38,000 bases of DNA. Source: Collinsella aerofaciens. Its GTDB lineage: Bacteria; Actinomycetota; Coriobacteriia; Coriobacteriales; Coriobacteriaceae. Made by a program: the position numbers and the translations under genes. The notes beneath the pieces were generated by a model that was given only the letters and a program-made list of their open reading frames with translations, had not been told where the DNA came from and did no database searches. The stretch's first letter is position 1. Every line of letters begins with the position of its first letter. Positions 8,911 to 17,358 of this stretch are shown one piece after another. The stretch covers positions 1 to 38,000 of the forward strand of contig NZ_JAQLEM010000023.1 in NCBI RefSeq assembly GCF_028209885.1, given 5' to 3'.

Positions 8911-9591
8911 ATGAAAGCACTTCCGTTTCCCTGCATCCGCCCGGCTCAGGACCGCGTGCTCGAGGCGCTGCCTGCAATGGGCAGCATCCTGAGCGGCAAC
9001 GATGCTCTGCGCGGAGCCATTGCCGATGGTCTGATGCTCAAGGACCCGGGTGCGGCGTATTACGTGTACGAATGCTCGGGCGAGCCGGGACGTGTGACGG
9101 GTGTCGTGGCGATCTGCCCGGTTGGTGCGCTGGCGGGCGGCGACGCGGTTGCCGCCGATACGACCGCCGCTGCGCGCGCAATCGCCGACCTCAAGGTACA
9201 GCCCCGTCCCGTAACGCTTGTCTACGAAGCCTCTCCCGTCATGGATATCATCCTCGGCGCCGCAAAAGAGGGCGCTTCACTCTATGCCGTCACCGACCCC
9301 GCCGGCATTACGCACCGCGTGTGGGAGGTCAAGCGCGAGGACGCCGTCGGGGCCATCCGCGCCATGCTCGACCAGGCGCCGGAGCCGGCACTGGCCGACG
9401 ACCCTGCCTACGCTGTCGCACTAGTCGAGGCATCACAGCTCCTGACCGACGATGCACGTGCCGCCGGCACCTACACGGGCAAAGAGCCGTTCAACTTTGC
9501 CGTAGCTGCGCTCTTCCCCGCCGCGCAGGTCAGCGGCGGCGCGGCGCAGGTTCCGACGGGTCTGCTCACGCACCAGGTCGCGCGGTTCTAG
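8911..9591 (+). CDS. Short DUF1015-like protein of unknown function
   Basis: 226 aa. The opening FPCIRPAQDRVLEALPA and the closing EPFNFAVAALFPAAQV resemble the start and late part of DUF1015 proteins, which are usually about 400 residues, so this is either a shortened relative or a degenerate copy. No catalytic motif is recognised. It is soluble, Ala/Val/Asp-rich and has no signal peptide. The frame is intact with GC-rich codon use like its neighbours. taggac precedes the ATG. It starts 39 bp after the M20 gene and is followed by a strong terminator, so the two are likely co-transcribed. Confidence 0.6.
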   Translation: MKALPFPCIRPAQDRVLEALPAMGSILSGNDALRGAIADGLMLKDPGAAYYVYECSGEPGRVTGVVAICPVGALAGGDAVAADTTAAARAIADLKVQPRPVTLVYEASPVMDIILGAAKEGASLYAVTDPAGITHRVWEVKREDAVGAIRAMLDQAPEPALADDPAYAVALVEASQLLTDDARAAGTYTGKEPFNFAVAALFPAAQVSGGAAQVPTGLLTHQVARF

Positions 9592-9636
9592 CAAGACCAG
9601 ACCGTCCAGCATAAAAATCGGCAGCCCAACAAACAG

Positions 9637-9677
9637 GGGGCGGAGATGCAGCAGGTACATGCATCTCCGCCCCTTTT
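9637..9677 (+). terminator. Rho-independent terminator after the DUF1015-like gene
   Basis: A 14-bp perfect stem (ggggcggagatgca with tgcatctccgcccc) and 9-nt loop are followed by TTTT on the plus strand. It also lies just past the end of the convergent phosphatase gene. Confidence 0.85.
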
Positions 9678-9720
9678 GCGTCGAGAAGTTATGCCGACGA
9701 CCCGTGCCGCCGCGCTCGCG

Positions 9721-10356
9721 TTATCCGCGCTGCGGACCCGCAGTAGCCACGAGCGGTTCAAGCCCCAGCTCGCGCGCGTAGTCTTCCTGCGTAAAGACTT
9801 CGACCAGTTCAAACGTATCGGCCGCATCGTCAAACGCAAAATGCAGCACTGAGCAGTTGCCCGGCACGCGTTCGCGCTCGTCGGCCGCCGCGCCCCGCAC
9901 GTGGTCCAAAAACTCCTTGATAGCCGAACCGTGGCTCACCGCGAGCACGCACTCGTGGTCCGGACGTCGCATAAGATCGGTTATCGTCGCCGCCATGCGC
10001 TCGCGCACCTGCATCTGGCCCTCGCCGCCAAACTGACGATAGAAATCTCGCCACGGGCGCTCGGGCATAAGCATCACGCGCTCGGCCTCAAAGTCGCCAA
10101 AGAACCACTCACGCAGACCGTCCAGGCGCTCGTACGCCAAGCCCGGCCACAGGTTGGCGATAGTCTGCTCGGTGCGATGAAGTGTGGAGGTGTAGGCATG
10201 ATCGGGTTCAATGCCGCGCGCACGCAAGAACATGCCGGCACGCGCCGCCTGGTCGCATCCCAGCTGCGTGAGCGGCGAGTCACTCCAACCCTGAATAATG
10301 CGCTTAAGGTTGAATATTGTCTGCCCATGACGAACCAGATACAGGTCTTTATTCAT
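9721..10356 (-). CDS. Histidine phosphatase (phosphoglycerate mutase-like), copy 2
   Basis: Cytosolic phosphatase of the histidine acid phosphatase/PGM-like superfamily. LVRHGQT near the N-terminus carries the phospho-accepting His. LREWFFGDFEAE is the family's acidic middle motif, and LAVSHGSAIKEFL supplies the second His. 211 aa from the ATG at 10356, which has aaggacc at the right distance; an upstream in-frame start would overlap the preceding gene. It lies 17 bp downstream of a paralogue with the same motif order, a tandem duplication in one operon. The substrate is unknown; the small size excludes a classical glycolytic PGM call without further evidence. Confidence 0.88.
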   Translation of the reverse strand: MNKDLYLVRHGQTIFNLKRIIQGWSDSPLTQLGCDQAARAGMFLRARGIEPDHAYTSTLHRTEQTIANLWPGLAYERLDGLREWFFGDFEAERVMLMPERPWRDFYRQFGGEGQMQVRERMAATITDLMRRPDHECVLAVSHGSAIKEFLDHVRGAAADERERVPGNCSVLHFAFDDAADTFELVEVFTQEDYARELGLEPLVATAGPQRG

Positions 10357-10373
10357 AGGGGTCCTTTCGTTCA

Positions 10374-10916
10374 TTACCAATCAAGGAGCGAAAACGCACC
10401 GTCGCAATAGCCAAAATGAAGCACGGCACCGTTGTCGGGTAGCTCTCCCCTGCCAGTCACATACTCAAGAAACTCCTGGCAGGAAGAGCCGTGGGAGACT
10501 GCCAGCACACAGTCGTGCTGCGGCCTGGCCATGATGTGGGACAGCGCCGCGACCATGCGCGACTGGAGCTCGCCTTCAGACTCGCCACCAAAGGCCACCG
10601 GATAATCACCCCAGGGCTGCGGCGGCATCTCGCGATTTGATGTACCCTCCAGCGAGCCCAAATGCCACTCGCGCAGGTCATCGACCAGCTCTATCGAGCG
10701 GCCCTCACCAGCAATTAGCTCAGCCGTACGCCGCGCCCGGCCCAACGGGGAGGAATACACACGGTCAAAGGTCACGCCACGCGCCTCAAACGCCGCGCGC
10801 GTCGCCAGCGCCTGCTCGCGCCCGCGCGCCGTAAGCGGCGAATCGTGCCCACCCTGCAAAATGTTCTGCACATTGAGCTCAGTCTGCCCATGCCGCACCA
10901 AATACAAATCTGCCAC
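10374..10916 (-). CDS. Histidine phosphatase (phosphoglycerate mutase-like), copy 1
   Basis: 180 aa, with LVRHGQTELN (catalytic His), SSPLGRARRTAELI (phosphate-binding Arg), LREWHLGSLEG and LAVSHGSSCQEFLEYV (second His). Shares FGGE and the closing 'AVLHFGY/F' pattern with the following gene, showing recent paralogy. The pair is transcribed leftward. Between this gene and the nitroreductase upstream lies an 82-bp gap with a 35-bp repeat. No substrate can be assigned. Confidence 0.88.
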   Translation of the reverse strand: MADLYLVRHGQTELNVQNILQGGHDSPLTARGREQALATRAAFEARGVTFDRVYSSPLGRARRTAELIAGEGRSIELVDDLREWHLGSLEGTSNREMPPQPWGDYPVAFGGESEGELQSRMVAALSHIMARPQHDCVLAVSHGSSCQEFLEYVTGRGELPDNGAVLHFGYCDGAFSLLDW

Positions 10917-10931
10917 ACGTCCTCCCCTCGC

Positions 10932-10966
10932 ACCACCGCAAAGGGGACAGGTACCTTTGTGGTGGT
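10932..10966. repeat. 35-bp palindromic repeat (accacc...ggtggt), copy 1
   Basis: accaccgcaaaggggacagg plus tacctttgtggtggt: a self-complementary unit found again, inverted and with a few changes, at 23792-23826. It sits between two leftward genes. Confidence 0.7.
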
Positions 10967-10998
10967 TTACCGCCGGATCACACCGCGGTGACGCTCAA

Positions 10999-11670
10999 CT
11001 ACACCAGTACGTCGACAAGCGAGCGCTTGGGTACGTGGTGCACCTGCGCCTCGTCGCGCCAATAATTGATGGAGCCGTCGGGGTTGGAATCGATCGCATC
11101 GATCACCTGTGTCTCGGCCGGAACGCCAAACGCCATGATCAGCTTGAGCTCATATTTGTCGTTATCGAGCCCCATGGCATCGATCGCGTGGGGCGTAAAG
11201 GCCTTGAACATGCAGGCTGCCACCTCGGGCGTGGCGCTGCGGGCGGCAAGCATCATCGTCTGCGCGGCAATGCCCGTGTCGACCTCGGTAATGGGAGCGG
11301 CAGGCTTGCCCGGAACGGCGCACTCGGCCAAAATCGCGATGTAGCCGGTCGGGCGCTCGCCCTCGGCAGGACCCGGCCAATCCTTAAGCGCACCGGCCCA
11401 TGCAAGCTCATCAAATACGCGCGCGCAATCCACGGCACCGCTCACCACATGAAAACGCAGACGCTGAGCATTGGCACCACAGGGAGTCAGGTGCGCCAGC
11501 TCCGCCAGCTCAAGCAAAAGCTCATGCGGCACGCGCATGGACTCGTCAAAGCGACGGCACGTGCGGGCGCAGCGAACCAACGCATCAAACGCGTCCAAGC
11601 CGAGCTTTTCGCAACCTTGCTTTGCCATCGATTCGACACTCGACGGTGCCTCGGGAACTGCTTCGTTCAT
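10999..11670 (-). CDS. Nitroreductase family protein
   Basis: FMN-dependent NAD(P)H oxidoreductase fold. CARTCRRFDES near residue 30 fits the family's N-terminal 'RRSxRxF' flavin-binding segment. LTPCGANAQRLRFHVV is the usual 'aPSaxNxQpw' segment. TGIAAQTMMLAARS in the middle and MAFGVPAETQ late match the rest of the fold. The ATG at 11670 gives 223 aa, normal for the family; an upstream extension to 11838 is unlikely because its sequence is intergenic in character and a G-rich RBS (gggggtcc) precedes 11670. No redox partner is nearby and the substrate is unknown. Confidence 0.85.
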   Translation of the reverse strand: MNEAVPEAPSSVESMAKQGCEKLGLDAFDALVRCARTCRRFDESMRVPHELLLELAELAHLTPCGANAQRLRFHVVSGAVDCARVFDELAWAGALKDWPGPAEGERPTGYIAILAECAVPGKPAAPITEVDTGIAAQTMMLAARSATPEVAACMFKAFTPHAIDAMGLDNDKYELKLIMAFGVPAETQVIDAIDSNPDGSINYWRDEAQVHHVPKRSLVDVLV

Positions 11671-11905
11671 AGGGACCCCCAATACAAGCCAATTGTCCTT
11701 AGGAAAATCTAACCTAAAACGTAGGCAATAACGAACAGGGCTGCAATGTTCTACACCTGTTGAATAGAAAATCGCGACGTGGGGAACAACGGGAACAATT
11801 CGGGACCTTTGGGTTACGTTTCGCCCTCCCCGACCCATACGCCAGCGCCTTTAGGCGATACTGGTCGTAACGATCAAGGCTTACGCCGCACGGAAAGGAG
11901 ACATT

Positions 11906-12508
11906 ATGGGCATCTTTAAGAACGATGACCAAAAATCGAGCCAGTTTGGATTTGACGAGAAAAGCATGGCGGGCAAAGCCGTCAAGGCCGTACGTTGGAT
12001 TTACGCCATCACGGGCGTCTTAGCGCTCATTGCTGGTATCGCGCTGCTTTTTGCACCCGCCAAGTCCCTCGTCTTTTTGACGACTGTCCTGGGTTTTTAC
12101 TTTGTAATCACTGCTGCCATCAGGCTGTTCACTGCCATTTTTGAGCCGCTGCTGCCCACCGGCTGGCGCGTGACGAGCATCATCTCCAACCTACTCATTA
12201 TCTTGGGCGGCGTCATAATCCTGCGCAACCAGGCCTTCTCGACCGCGACGCTCACCACGATGGTGGTTATCGTGGCCGGCTTTGGCTGGATCGTCGAAGG
12301 TGTCATGTCCATTCTGGAGTCCGAGCTTTCGTCCAACCGTGCCCTCGCCATCCTGAGCGGCGCGCTCTCCATCATCGCCGGCATGTTCGTGTTTATCTAT
12401 CCGCTGTGGTCGGCCAAGATGCTCGTTATCTTTAGCGGCGCCGCGCTGCTGGTGTTTGGCGTTACGCTGATTGTTCGCGCTATTCAATTTGGCAAACTGG
12501 TGCACTAG
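11906..12508 (+). CDS. HdeD/DUF308 family membrane protein
   Basis: 200 aa. After a ~25-residue hydrophilic start there are six hydrophobic helices in pairs (IYAITGVLALIAGIALLFAP, then LVFLTTVLGFYFVITAA and so on), the DUF308 repeat pattern seen in HdeD acid-resistance membrane proteins. Function in this lineage is unknown. A strong RBS (ggaaaggaga) precedes the ATG. Its stop codon touches the ATG of the next gene, so the two are translated from one message. Confidence 0.8.
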   Translation: MGIFKNDDQKSSQFGFDEKSMAGKAVKAVRWIYAITGVLALIAGIALLFAPAKSLVFLTTVLGFYFVITAAIRLFTAIFEPLLPTGWRVTSIISNLLIILGGVIILRNQAFSTATLTTMVVIVAGFGWIVEGVMSILESELSSNRALAILSGALSIIAGMFVFIYPLWSAKMLVIFSGAALLVFGVTLIVRAIQFGKLVH

Positions 12509-12991
12509 ATGCCGCGAACGCTCTTTATTGATGCCGACGCCTGCCCGGTCACGCGCGAGTCGATTGACTGCGCGCGGCGGGCAGGCGTCGCCGTTGTTAT
12601 CGCCGGCAACAGCACGCAAAACCTGGAACGGCACATTCGCCGCGACGACCCGCGCGATGCCGAGCACGCGCGACGCGGCTTTTGGGTCACGACGCTCGAC
12701 GTGAGTGTGGGCGCCGACAGCGCCGACTTTGCCATTGTCGAACGCCTGCAGGCGGGCGACGTGGTCGTGACGCAGGACATTGGCTTGGCGAGCATGGTGC
12801 TCGGGCGCGATGCCGCCGCCATCGGTGTGCGCGGGCGCGTCTACGACAAAGCGACCATCGACATGCAGTTGTTTATTCGCCACGAGGAAAAGAAGGTGCG
12901 CCGCGCCGGCGGACGCACTCGCGGACCGGCGGCATTTACCAGCGAAGATCGCGCCCGCTTTAAACGCAACCTCACCGAGCTGCTCCGCTAA
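12509..12991 (+). CDS. UPF0178/YaiI-YqxD family protein (DUF188)
   Basis: 160 aa, with the family signature LFIDADACPV at the N-terminus, DSADFAIVERLQAGDVVVTQDIGLA in the middle and a basic tail. The conserved aspartates resemble PIN/NYN-type nuclease folds, but no function is established. The ATG directly follows the stop of the DUF308 gene with no spacer, and a terminator follows the stop. Confidence 0.9.
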   Translation: MPRTLFIDADACPVTRESIDCARRAGVAVVIAGNSTQNLERHIRRDDPRDAEHARRGFWVTTLDVSVGADSADFAIVERLQAGDVVVTQDIGLASMVLGRDAAAIGVRGRVYDKATIDMQLFIRHEEKKVRRAGGRTRGPAAFTSEDRARFKRNLTELLR

Positions 12992-12993
12992 CT

Positions 12994-13033
12994 AAGGTAG
13001 ATTTTTGGGACATGCCCGAAAATCTACCTTTTT
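12994..13033 (+). terminator. Rho-independent terminator of the DUF308-UPF0178 operon
   Basis: aaggtagatttt and aaaatctacctt form a perfect stem around gggacatgcccg-type inner pairing; TTTTTG follows. Confidence 0.85.
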
Positions 13034-13075
13034 GTTTTGGGCGGTGCGAGCGCTCAAAATCCATGGCTCAACAAA

Positions 13076-13147
13076 AAACGGGCTTCAAAATGCCATGCGT
13101 CGCCGCATTGTGCAGGCGCCGAGCATGGCTATTTTGAAGCCCGTTTT
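13076..13147. terminator. Long bidirectional hairpin between convergent genes
   Basis: aaaacgggcttcaaaa and ttttgaagcccgtttt are exact complements, with a further inner stem (gccatgc/gcatggc). A/T runs on both sides let it terminate the plus-strand operon and the minus-strand metal exporter gene. Confidence 0.75.
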
Positions 13148-13158
13148 GTTAGGCCCAC

Positions 13159-14247
13159 TTAGAGGCCGAAGGCAGAAAGGATAAGACCCCAGCCCGCACC
13201 GATGACGTACATCATGATCAGGAACAGGACGTTTTCGCGGGCGCTGCGGTTGGTGCGGAACAGCACCAGGTAGCCCACACCTGCAGAGATGAGCGTGCCG
13301 GCGAGCATCGGGGCCAGCTGCAGCGCGCCTTCCAGGTACAGTTGCGTGATGACGACGCTGGCCGAGCAGTTGGGAATCAGGCCGACGAGTGCCGAGCCCA
13401 GGACCGCAAGCGTCTCGTTGCCGCGCAGGAACTGCTCGATTGCGGACTCGCCGAACGACTCGAGCACGGCGACCAGAATCAGCGTCACCAGAAAAATGAA
13501 TACCGAGACCTGCACGGTGTGCGAAATCGCGCTGCGTATGATCGACAGGACAGGCGTCCCTTCGTGGGAGTGGGAGTGACCGTGGCCATCATGGTGTTCA
13601 TGCTCGCCCTCATGACCGTGATCGTGGCCATGTCCGTGGTCGTGCTCGTCCTCGTCTTCATCACAACCGCAATGATCACGCTCGCACAGCTCGTGGATGT
13701 GGTCGGCGCTCACGCCCGCCTCGGCCACCTCGTCGATGATGTCACCGCCAGTGTGGTCGTCGTGCGCGCAGTTCACGTAGGCCGGGTTGGCCGCGGTTCC
13801 CAGCACGGTGCGGCGAATCGCCGCATGCGCGCGAGCGTTACGACGCAGGCCGCGAATGGCGGCGTCCACGATAAAGCCCGTGACCAGCGCGATCAGTGCC
13901 TTCGAAGCCAAAAGCATCGCCATGGTCTGCACGGGCACCTGCTCGGCGAGCAACAGCGGCAGCATCTCATCGGAGGTCGAAAGGAACACCGCCACCAACG
14001 TACCCAAGGTCACGACACGACCGGCATACAGCGTGGCCGCCATTGCCGAAAAGCCGCACTGCGGCACCATGCCCAGCAACGAGCCAACCACGGGGCCCGC
14101 GGCTCCGGCACGCTTGATGGCGCCGTTAACGCGGTTGCCCGCAACATGTTCGAGCGTCTCGAGGGCCAGATACGTCACCAACAAAAACGGCACCAGCGAG
14201 AGCGTGTCCTTGCCGGCGTCGAGCAGAATATCAATCAACAAACCCAT
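13159..14247 (-). CDS. Putative heavy-metal/manganese exporter with His-rich loop
   Basis: Integral membrane permease, about 10 hydrophobic segments in two halves, of the ArsP_2/'putative 10TM heavy-metal exporter' type often annotated as a putative manganese transporter. Each half has a polar-helix motif: VPQCGFSAMAATLYAGR (about 61-77) and IPNCSASVVITQLYLEGA in the second half. Between them, residues ~160-228 form a cytosolic loop with CAHDDH, ERDHCGCDEDEDEHDH and a run of HG/HE/HS repeats, expected to bind divalent metal. 362 aa. The metal is not fixed by sequence. Upstream, three CCTAG/CTAGG motifs may mark an operator. Confidence 0.75.
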   Translation of the reverse strand: MGLLIDILLDAGKDTLSLVPFLLVTYLALETLEHVAGNRVNGAIKRAGAAGPVVGSLLGMVPQCGFSAMAATLYAGRVVTLGTLVAVFLSTSDEMLPLLLAEQVPVQTMAMLLASKALIALVTGFIVDAAIRGLRRNARAHAAIRRTVLGTAANPAYVNCAHDDHTGGDIIDEVAEAGVSADHIHELCERDHCGCDEDEDEHDHGHGHDHGHEGEHEHHDGHGHSHSHEGTPVLSIIRSAISHTVQVSVFIFLVTLILVAVLESFGESAIEQFLRGNETLAVLGSALVGLIPNCSASVVITQLYLEGALQLAPMLAGTLISAGVGYLVLFRTNRSARENVLFLIMMYVIGAGWGLILSAFGL

Positions 14248-14290
14248 GACGGATGGAACCTTTCGTGTCTTTCGGCAGCATTGTAAAAGT

Positions 14291-14326
14291 CCTAGCGGTC
14301 AACTAGGGTATTGTAGTTATCCTAGG
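14291..14326 (-). promoter_or_regulatory. Candidate operator with three CCTAG motifs
   Basis: cctag at 14291-14295 and ctagg at 14303-14307 form one inverted pair; cctagg at 14321-14326 adds a third copy. They lie 44-79 bp upstream of the metal exporter start. Their arrangement fits a metal-responsive repressor site; this is inferred from symmetry only. Confidence 0.3.
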
Positions 14327-14419
14327 CGCGATGCCAATAGTTGCCCATGGTAAACTATCATCTCGCCACATCTTAATGACTCAAAGCCGCACGACGCGGC
14401 CCATCCAAGGAGCAGTTAT

Positions 14420-15388
14420 ATGAACGTTTCACAAGCACTCGAATACGAGCGCCAGCCGTTTATTCCCATGTTTATCTATGGCGATCATGGCGCCATGGAG
14501 TCCGAGCGCCAGAAGGGCGAAGAGGCCCTTAAGGTGCTCGAAACCGAGTACTTTACCGCCGAGGGCGACCCCAGCTTCGACTTTGCCACCGTGCGCGACC
14601 TGGCCGACCGCAACCGCGACCTGTGCGACCAGATTGGCGAGGCGCGCCTGCGCAACGTGACGCCCGCGACGCTTTCGCGCGGTCTGTCCGACGCCGACAC
14701 CTGCGCCGCCATCGGCAAGATGCAAAAGCGCACCGCCGCGTCCGTCATGCGCGAGATCCGCGGCGACCGCGACGCGCTCGGCGTGGCGTACGCCCGCAAG
14801 CCTATCCAAGGCACAGTGCTCGGCATCGACATCGAGACCACCGGCCGTGCACCCGAGCGCGGCTATATCATTAACGTGGGCTGGGAGATCATGGAGCTCA
14901 CCAGCGACGCCGTCCCGCACGACGCCGAGGCACACTACTGCGGCCTGCCCGATATCTACCGCGGCGAAGATGTGCCGCTGTCGAATATCCACCATATCAC
15001 TTGGGACGACATCGACGGCAAAACGCCCTTCCGTGAGAACAAGGAGCTGCAGAAGCAGTTGCTCAAGCTTATGAAGAAGTACCCGTACATGGCGCATAAC
15101 GCCGCGTTCGAGGACAGCTGGTTCAAAATTCATCTGGACGGTTACGCCGAGGCACGCCGCGCGGGTAAGATTATCGTCATCGACTCGCGCCAGATCTGCC
15201 GCAGCCTGGACGCCGATGTGCGCTCGCTCCCCCGCGAATCCGCGCCCGCTGCGCTCGAGAACTGGGCGCGCCGCCGTGGAACCCTCGCCGCCGACGCCAA
15301 CGAGCAGCATCTGGGCCTGGACGACACCGACCTCATGCTCCGCACCGTTCAAGCCGAGTTCAACCTCAAGAACCTGTTTGCGAAATAA
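14420..15388 (+). CDS. DnaQ-like DEDDh 3'-5' exonuclease domain protein
   Basis: 322 aa. The first ~125 residues are helical and not recognised. The exonuclease domain starts at residue 133: GIDIETTG gives D137 and E139, MAHNAAFEDSWF gives D232, and HLGLDDTD gives H297 and D302, the complete DEDDh set for two-metal 3'-5' exonucleolysis on DNA or RNA. It is not the polymerase III epsilon subunit by context or length; a DNA-repair or RNA-trimming role is possible. RBS caaggagc. A strong terminator follows. It is divergent from the metal exporter and unlinked to other repair genes. Confidence 0.85.
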   Translation: MNVSQALEYERQPFIPMFIYGDHGAMESERQKGEEALKVLETEYFTAEGDPSFDFATVRDLADRNRDLCDQIGEARLRNVTPATLSRGLSDADTCAAIGKMQKRTAASVMREIRGDRDALGVAYARKPIQGTVLGIDIETTGRAPERGYIINVGWEIMELTSDAVPHDAEAHYCGLPDIYRGEDVPLSNIHHITWDDIDGKTPFRENKELQKQLLKLMKKYPYMAHNAAFEDSWFKIHLDGYAEARRAGKIIVIDSRQICRSLDADVRSLPRESAPAALENWARRRGTLAADANEQHLGLDDTDLMLRTVQAEFNLKNLFAK

Positions 15389-15453
15389 CCTATCCATCTG
15401 CGGGAGCGCCTGCCAGGCACAGTGCAATCCGTCTGGACGCACCGGCACGCAGT

Positions 15454-15491
15454 AAACTAGGGCGCAGCCTTATGGCTGCACCCTAGTTTTC
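15454..15491 (+). terminator. Rho-independent terminator after the exonuclease gene
   Basis: actagggcgcagcc and ggctgcaccctagt pair with one mismatch around a 4-nt loop (ttat), followed by TTTT. Confidence 0.85.
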
Positions 15492-15537
15492 ATCAAAACG
15501 AGCAAATATGCGTGCTTCACATAGTCGGCAGGTTGGC

Positions 15538-15566
15538 CCACCTACATTTTTCCAGTTGTTCGGCCA
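15538..15566 (+). repeat. PPTFFxLFG-type repeat, copy 1
   Basis: 29 bp starting ccacctacatttttcc; it matches 17168-17196 at 26 of 29 positions. One frame reads PPTFFQLFGQLNH then stop. The two direct copies bracket the nuclease-like gene. Confidence 0.7.
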
Positions 15567-15939
15567 GCTGAACCACTAGTCGAGGCCCCTTGAACCGCAA
15601 TCGAGCGCTATAGTCGCCCTAATTTCGCAACCAAGCCCCATAAATCTACCTGAATCAATTCGAATAGGACGTTGCGATCGCGCCATTCGTATAGGATAAG
15701 GCCGAATAACTCAAATTATGTTGGTGAGGCATCTGAGCGGTCGGCAAAAACGCTTAGAAGCTACGAATCCGCAACTAAAGTTCACCAAAAAGGGGCAGCC
15801 GGCAGAAACCTCCCCAGCCGAAGCTGCTCCCTCAATACGACAGCTCAAAAACCCACCGTTCGCAGAAGATAAGCCGCGCCCCAATACCGTTGCCCGAAGT
15901 TTCGGGCGTATGCGGCGTCCGCTATGCCATCATGCGCGT

Positions 15940-17148
15940 ATGGGAATCATTCTGTCACATACCACGGCACGCGCTGTATACCAAACAGCCAACTCGCTCG
16001 CAAGCTACGCGACCGGTCCCATAGCTATGGAAAAGATTAGGGTGTCTGCGCCGACCACGTCCGACCTGGAAGCGGCACGAGCATGGCTCAACAGAAAGAA
16101 TGTCGATTCTGAACGCATCCATGTGCTGACGTTTTCCAATAATGCCAAAAGGCACCGCAAGGGCTGCATCTGCCACTGCACGCGCTATGCGTTTGATGCA
16201 GAAAGCTACCTAGAACTCGAGCCGAACGTCTACATCGTCGATATCAAGCTGTGCGCGTTAGAAGCAACAGCCGACCTCAACCTTTCGGAGCTCGTTGAGT
16301 ATTACTTTGAAATCTGCGGCTCCTACGCGCTTGGAACGTCCGACGAAACTCAATATCGCGAGCGCCCAGCCCTAACCAGCGTTGAAGAGCTCAGAGCCTT
16401 CTTTTCAGAGGCATCGGGGTATCGTGGATCTAATAAAGCGCTTAAGGCACTTTCTTATGTACGCGAAGGCTGTCGCTCCCCACTCGAAACGGCGTTTGTC
16501 ATGATGCTGACAATGCCCAAGTCAATGGGCGGCTTAGCCATACGCGCTATCAAAACGGATTATCCGATCCCAGTCCCCAAAAGATACGCCGCCCTAACGC
16601 GACGGACGGTTTTCTACCTCGACGCGCTGCTCGAAAATTCGATGACCGATATCGAATACAACGGCTTTTACCACGACGAGCCCGGGCAGCAGTCAATTGA
16701 CGAGGAGCGCCGAAACACGCTGCGAAACATGGGATATGCCGTTATCACAGTTAATCGTCATTCGTTTTTCAAGCAGTCCGCTTTTAGACGGGTCATGGAA
16801 GCAATTCGCATTCGCGAGAAGATATGGCCCGGTCGACTCCCGGATAACTTCGCCATCCTGCAAGAAACTCTTCGTCAATTTGTCTTGCGGCGCTACTTCG
16901 AATACGGTCGCCGCGTCCTGGAGACACTCAAAGAAGAAGAGGCCACCAAGCGCGAAATTGCAAGCCAATATCCGCAAGCTGATGACCCGAGCATCAACGA
17001 TGTGCCCGAACCCGACGACATGCAACACGTCGGGGCCCTTGCTGAGGAAATCAATGGGCCTTGGGAATGCGACATGTCCGCAAAAATCGATGAAAACCGC
17101 ACGGAAGACGACACGATTATTGATCTAATTGAGAATTCGCTCTTCTAA
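15940..17148 (+). CDS. AbiEi/DUF559-like protein with a nuclease-fold C-terminal half
   Basis: About 402 aa from ATG 15940 (MGIILSHTTA), the most family-like start; no good RBS is visible and the frame is open to 15718. Residues 1-~170 are a helical N-terminal region with a Cys cluster (CICHC, about 76-80) and LVEYYFEICGSYAL. Residues ~180-275 resemble the PD-(D/E)xK/Vsr-type core of DUF559-like proteins: PLETA (E183), YLDAL (D228), IEYNG (E239), then a spaced D/R pair and MGYAVITVN. Where the family usually has EYDG, this has EYNG, so catalysis is uncertain. The acidic C-terminal ~70 residues look disordered. Codon use is AT-richer than in the neighbours and the gene sits between copies of a repeat, both signs of transfer. 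A defence or abortive-infection role is inferred only. Confidence 0.6.
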   Translation: MGIILSHTTARAVYQTANSLASYATGPIAMEKIRVSAPTTSDLEAARAWLNRKNVDSERIHVLTFSNNAKRHRKGCICHCTRYAFDAESYLELEPNVYIVDIKLCALEATADLNLSELVEYYFEICGSYALGTSDETQYRERPALTSVEELRAFFSEASGYRGSNKALKALSYVREGCRSPLETAFVMMLTMPKSMGGLAIRAIKTDYPIPVPKRYAALTRRTVFYLDALLENSMTDIEYNGFYHDEPGQQSIDEERRNTLRNMGYAVITVNRHSFFKQSAFRRVMEAIRIREKIWPGRLPDNFAILQETLRQFVLRRYFEYGRRVLETLKEEEATKREIASQYPQADDPSINDVPEPDDMQHVGALAEEINGPWECDMSAKIDENRTEDDTIIDLIENSLF

Positions 17149-17167
17149 AGGCGATCTCTGCGGATGT

Positions 17168-17196
17168 CCACCTACATTTTTCGACTTATTCGGCCA
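17168..17196 (+). repeat. PPTFFxLFG-type repeat, copy 2
   Basis: ccacctacatttttcg onward, 26/29 identical to copy 1. The matching frame reads CPPTFFDLFGH. Confidence 0.7.
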
Positions 17197-17358
17197 CCGA
17201 TGTGCCAGATTGGTTGCAGCAATGCTCAATATAACTTTAGATAAAACTGATTCTGCAGGAACTCCCGTAGAGGAAGAACTGATTCTCGCGGTATTTAACA
17301 CGATAAAGTACAAATATGAACAGTTCTAATGCTTCTCAAGGTGGCTTTCTTAGCATGC

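Larger units (their letters stand above)
15389..15939. other. Intergenic stretch: terminator, repeat copy 1, otherwise no gene
   Basis: It contains the terminator at 15454-15491 and a 29-bp repeat at 15538-15566. From 15567 the sequence is AT-richer. The frame of the downstream gene is open back to 15718, but the extra residues are basic and low-complexity, so I treat them as untranslated. No RNA gene is recognised. Confidence 0.5.

Noticed and set aside
15718..15939. N-terminal extension of the AbiEi-like gene
   Set aside because: The 74 extra codons are basic and low-complexity with no RBS, while MGIILSHTTA at 15940 looks like a natural family start; not fully excluded.
17129..17329. 66-residue ORF containing CPPTFFDLFGH
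   Set aside because: It overlaps the preceding gene's end, has no RBS and mostly reflects the repeat; kept as a repeat observation instead of a gene.
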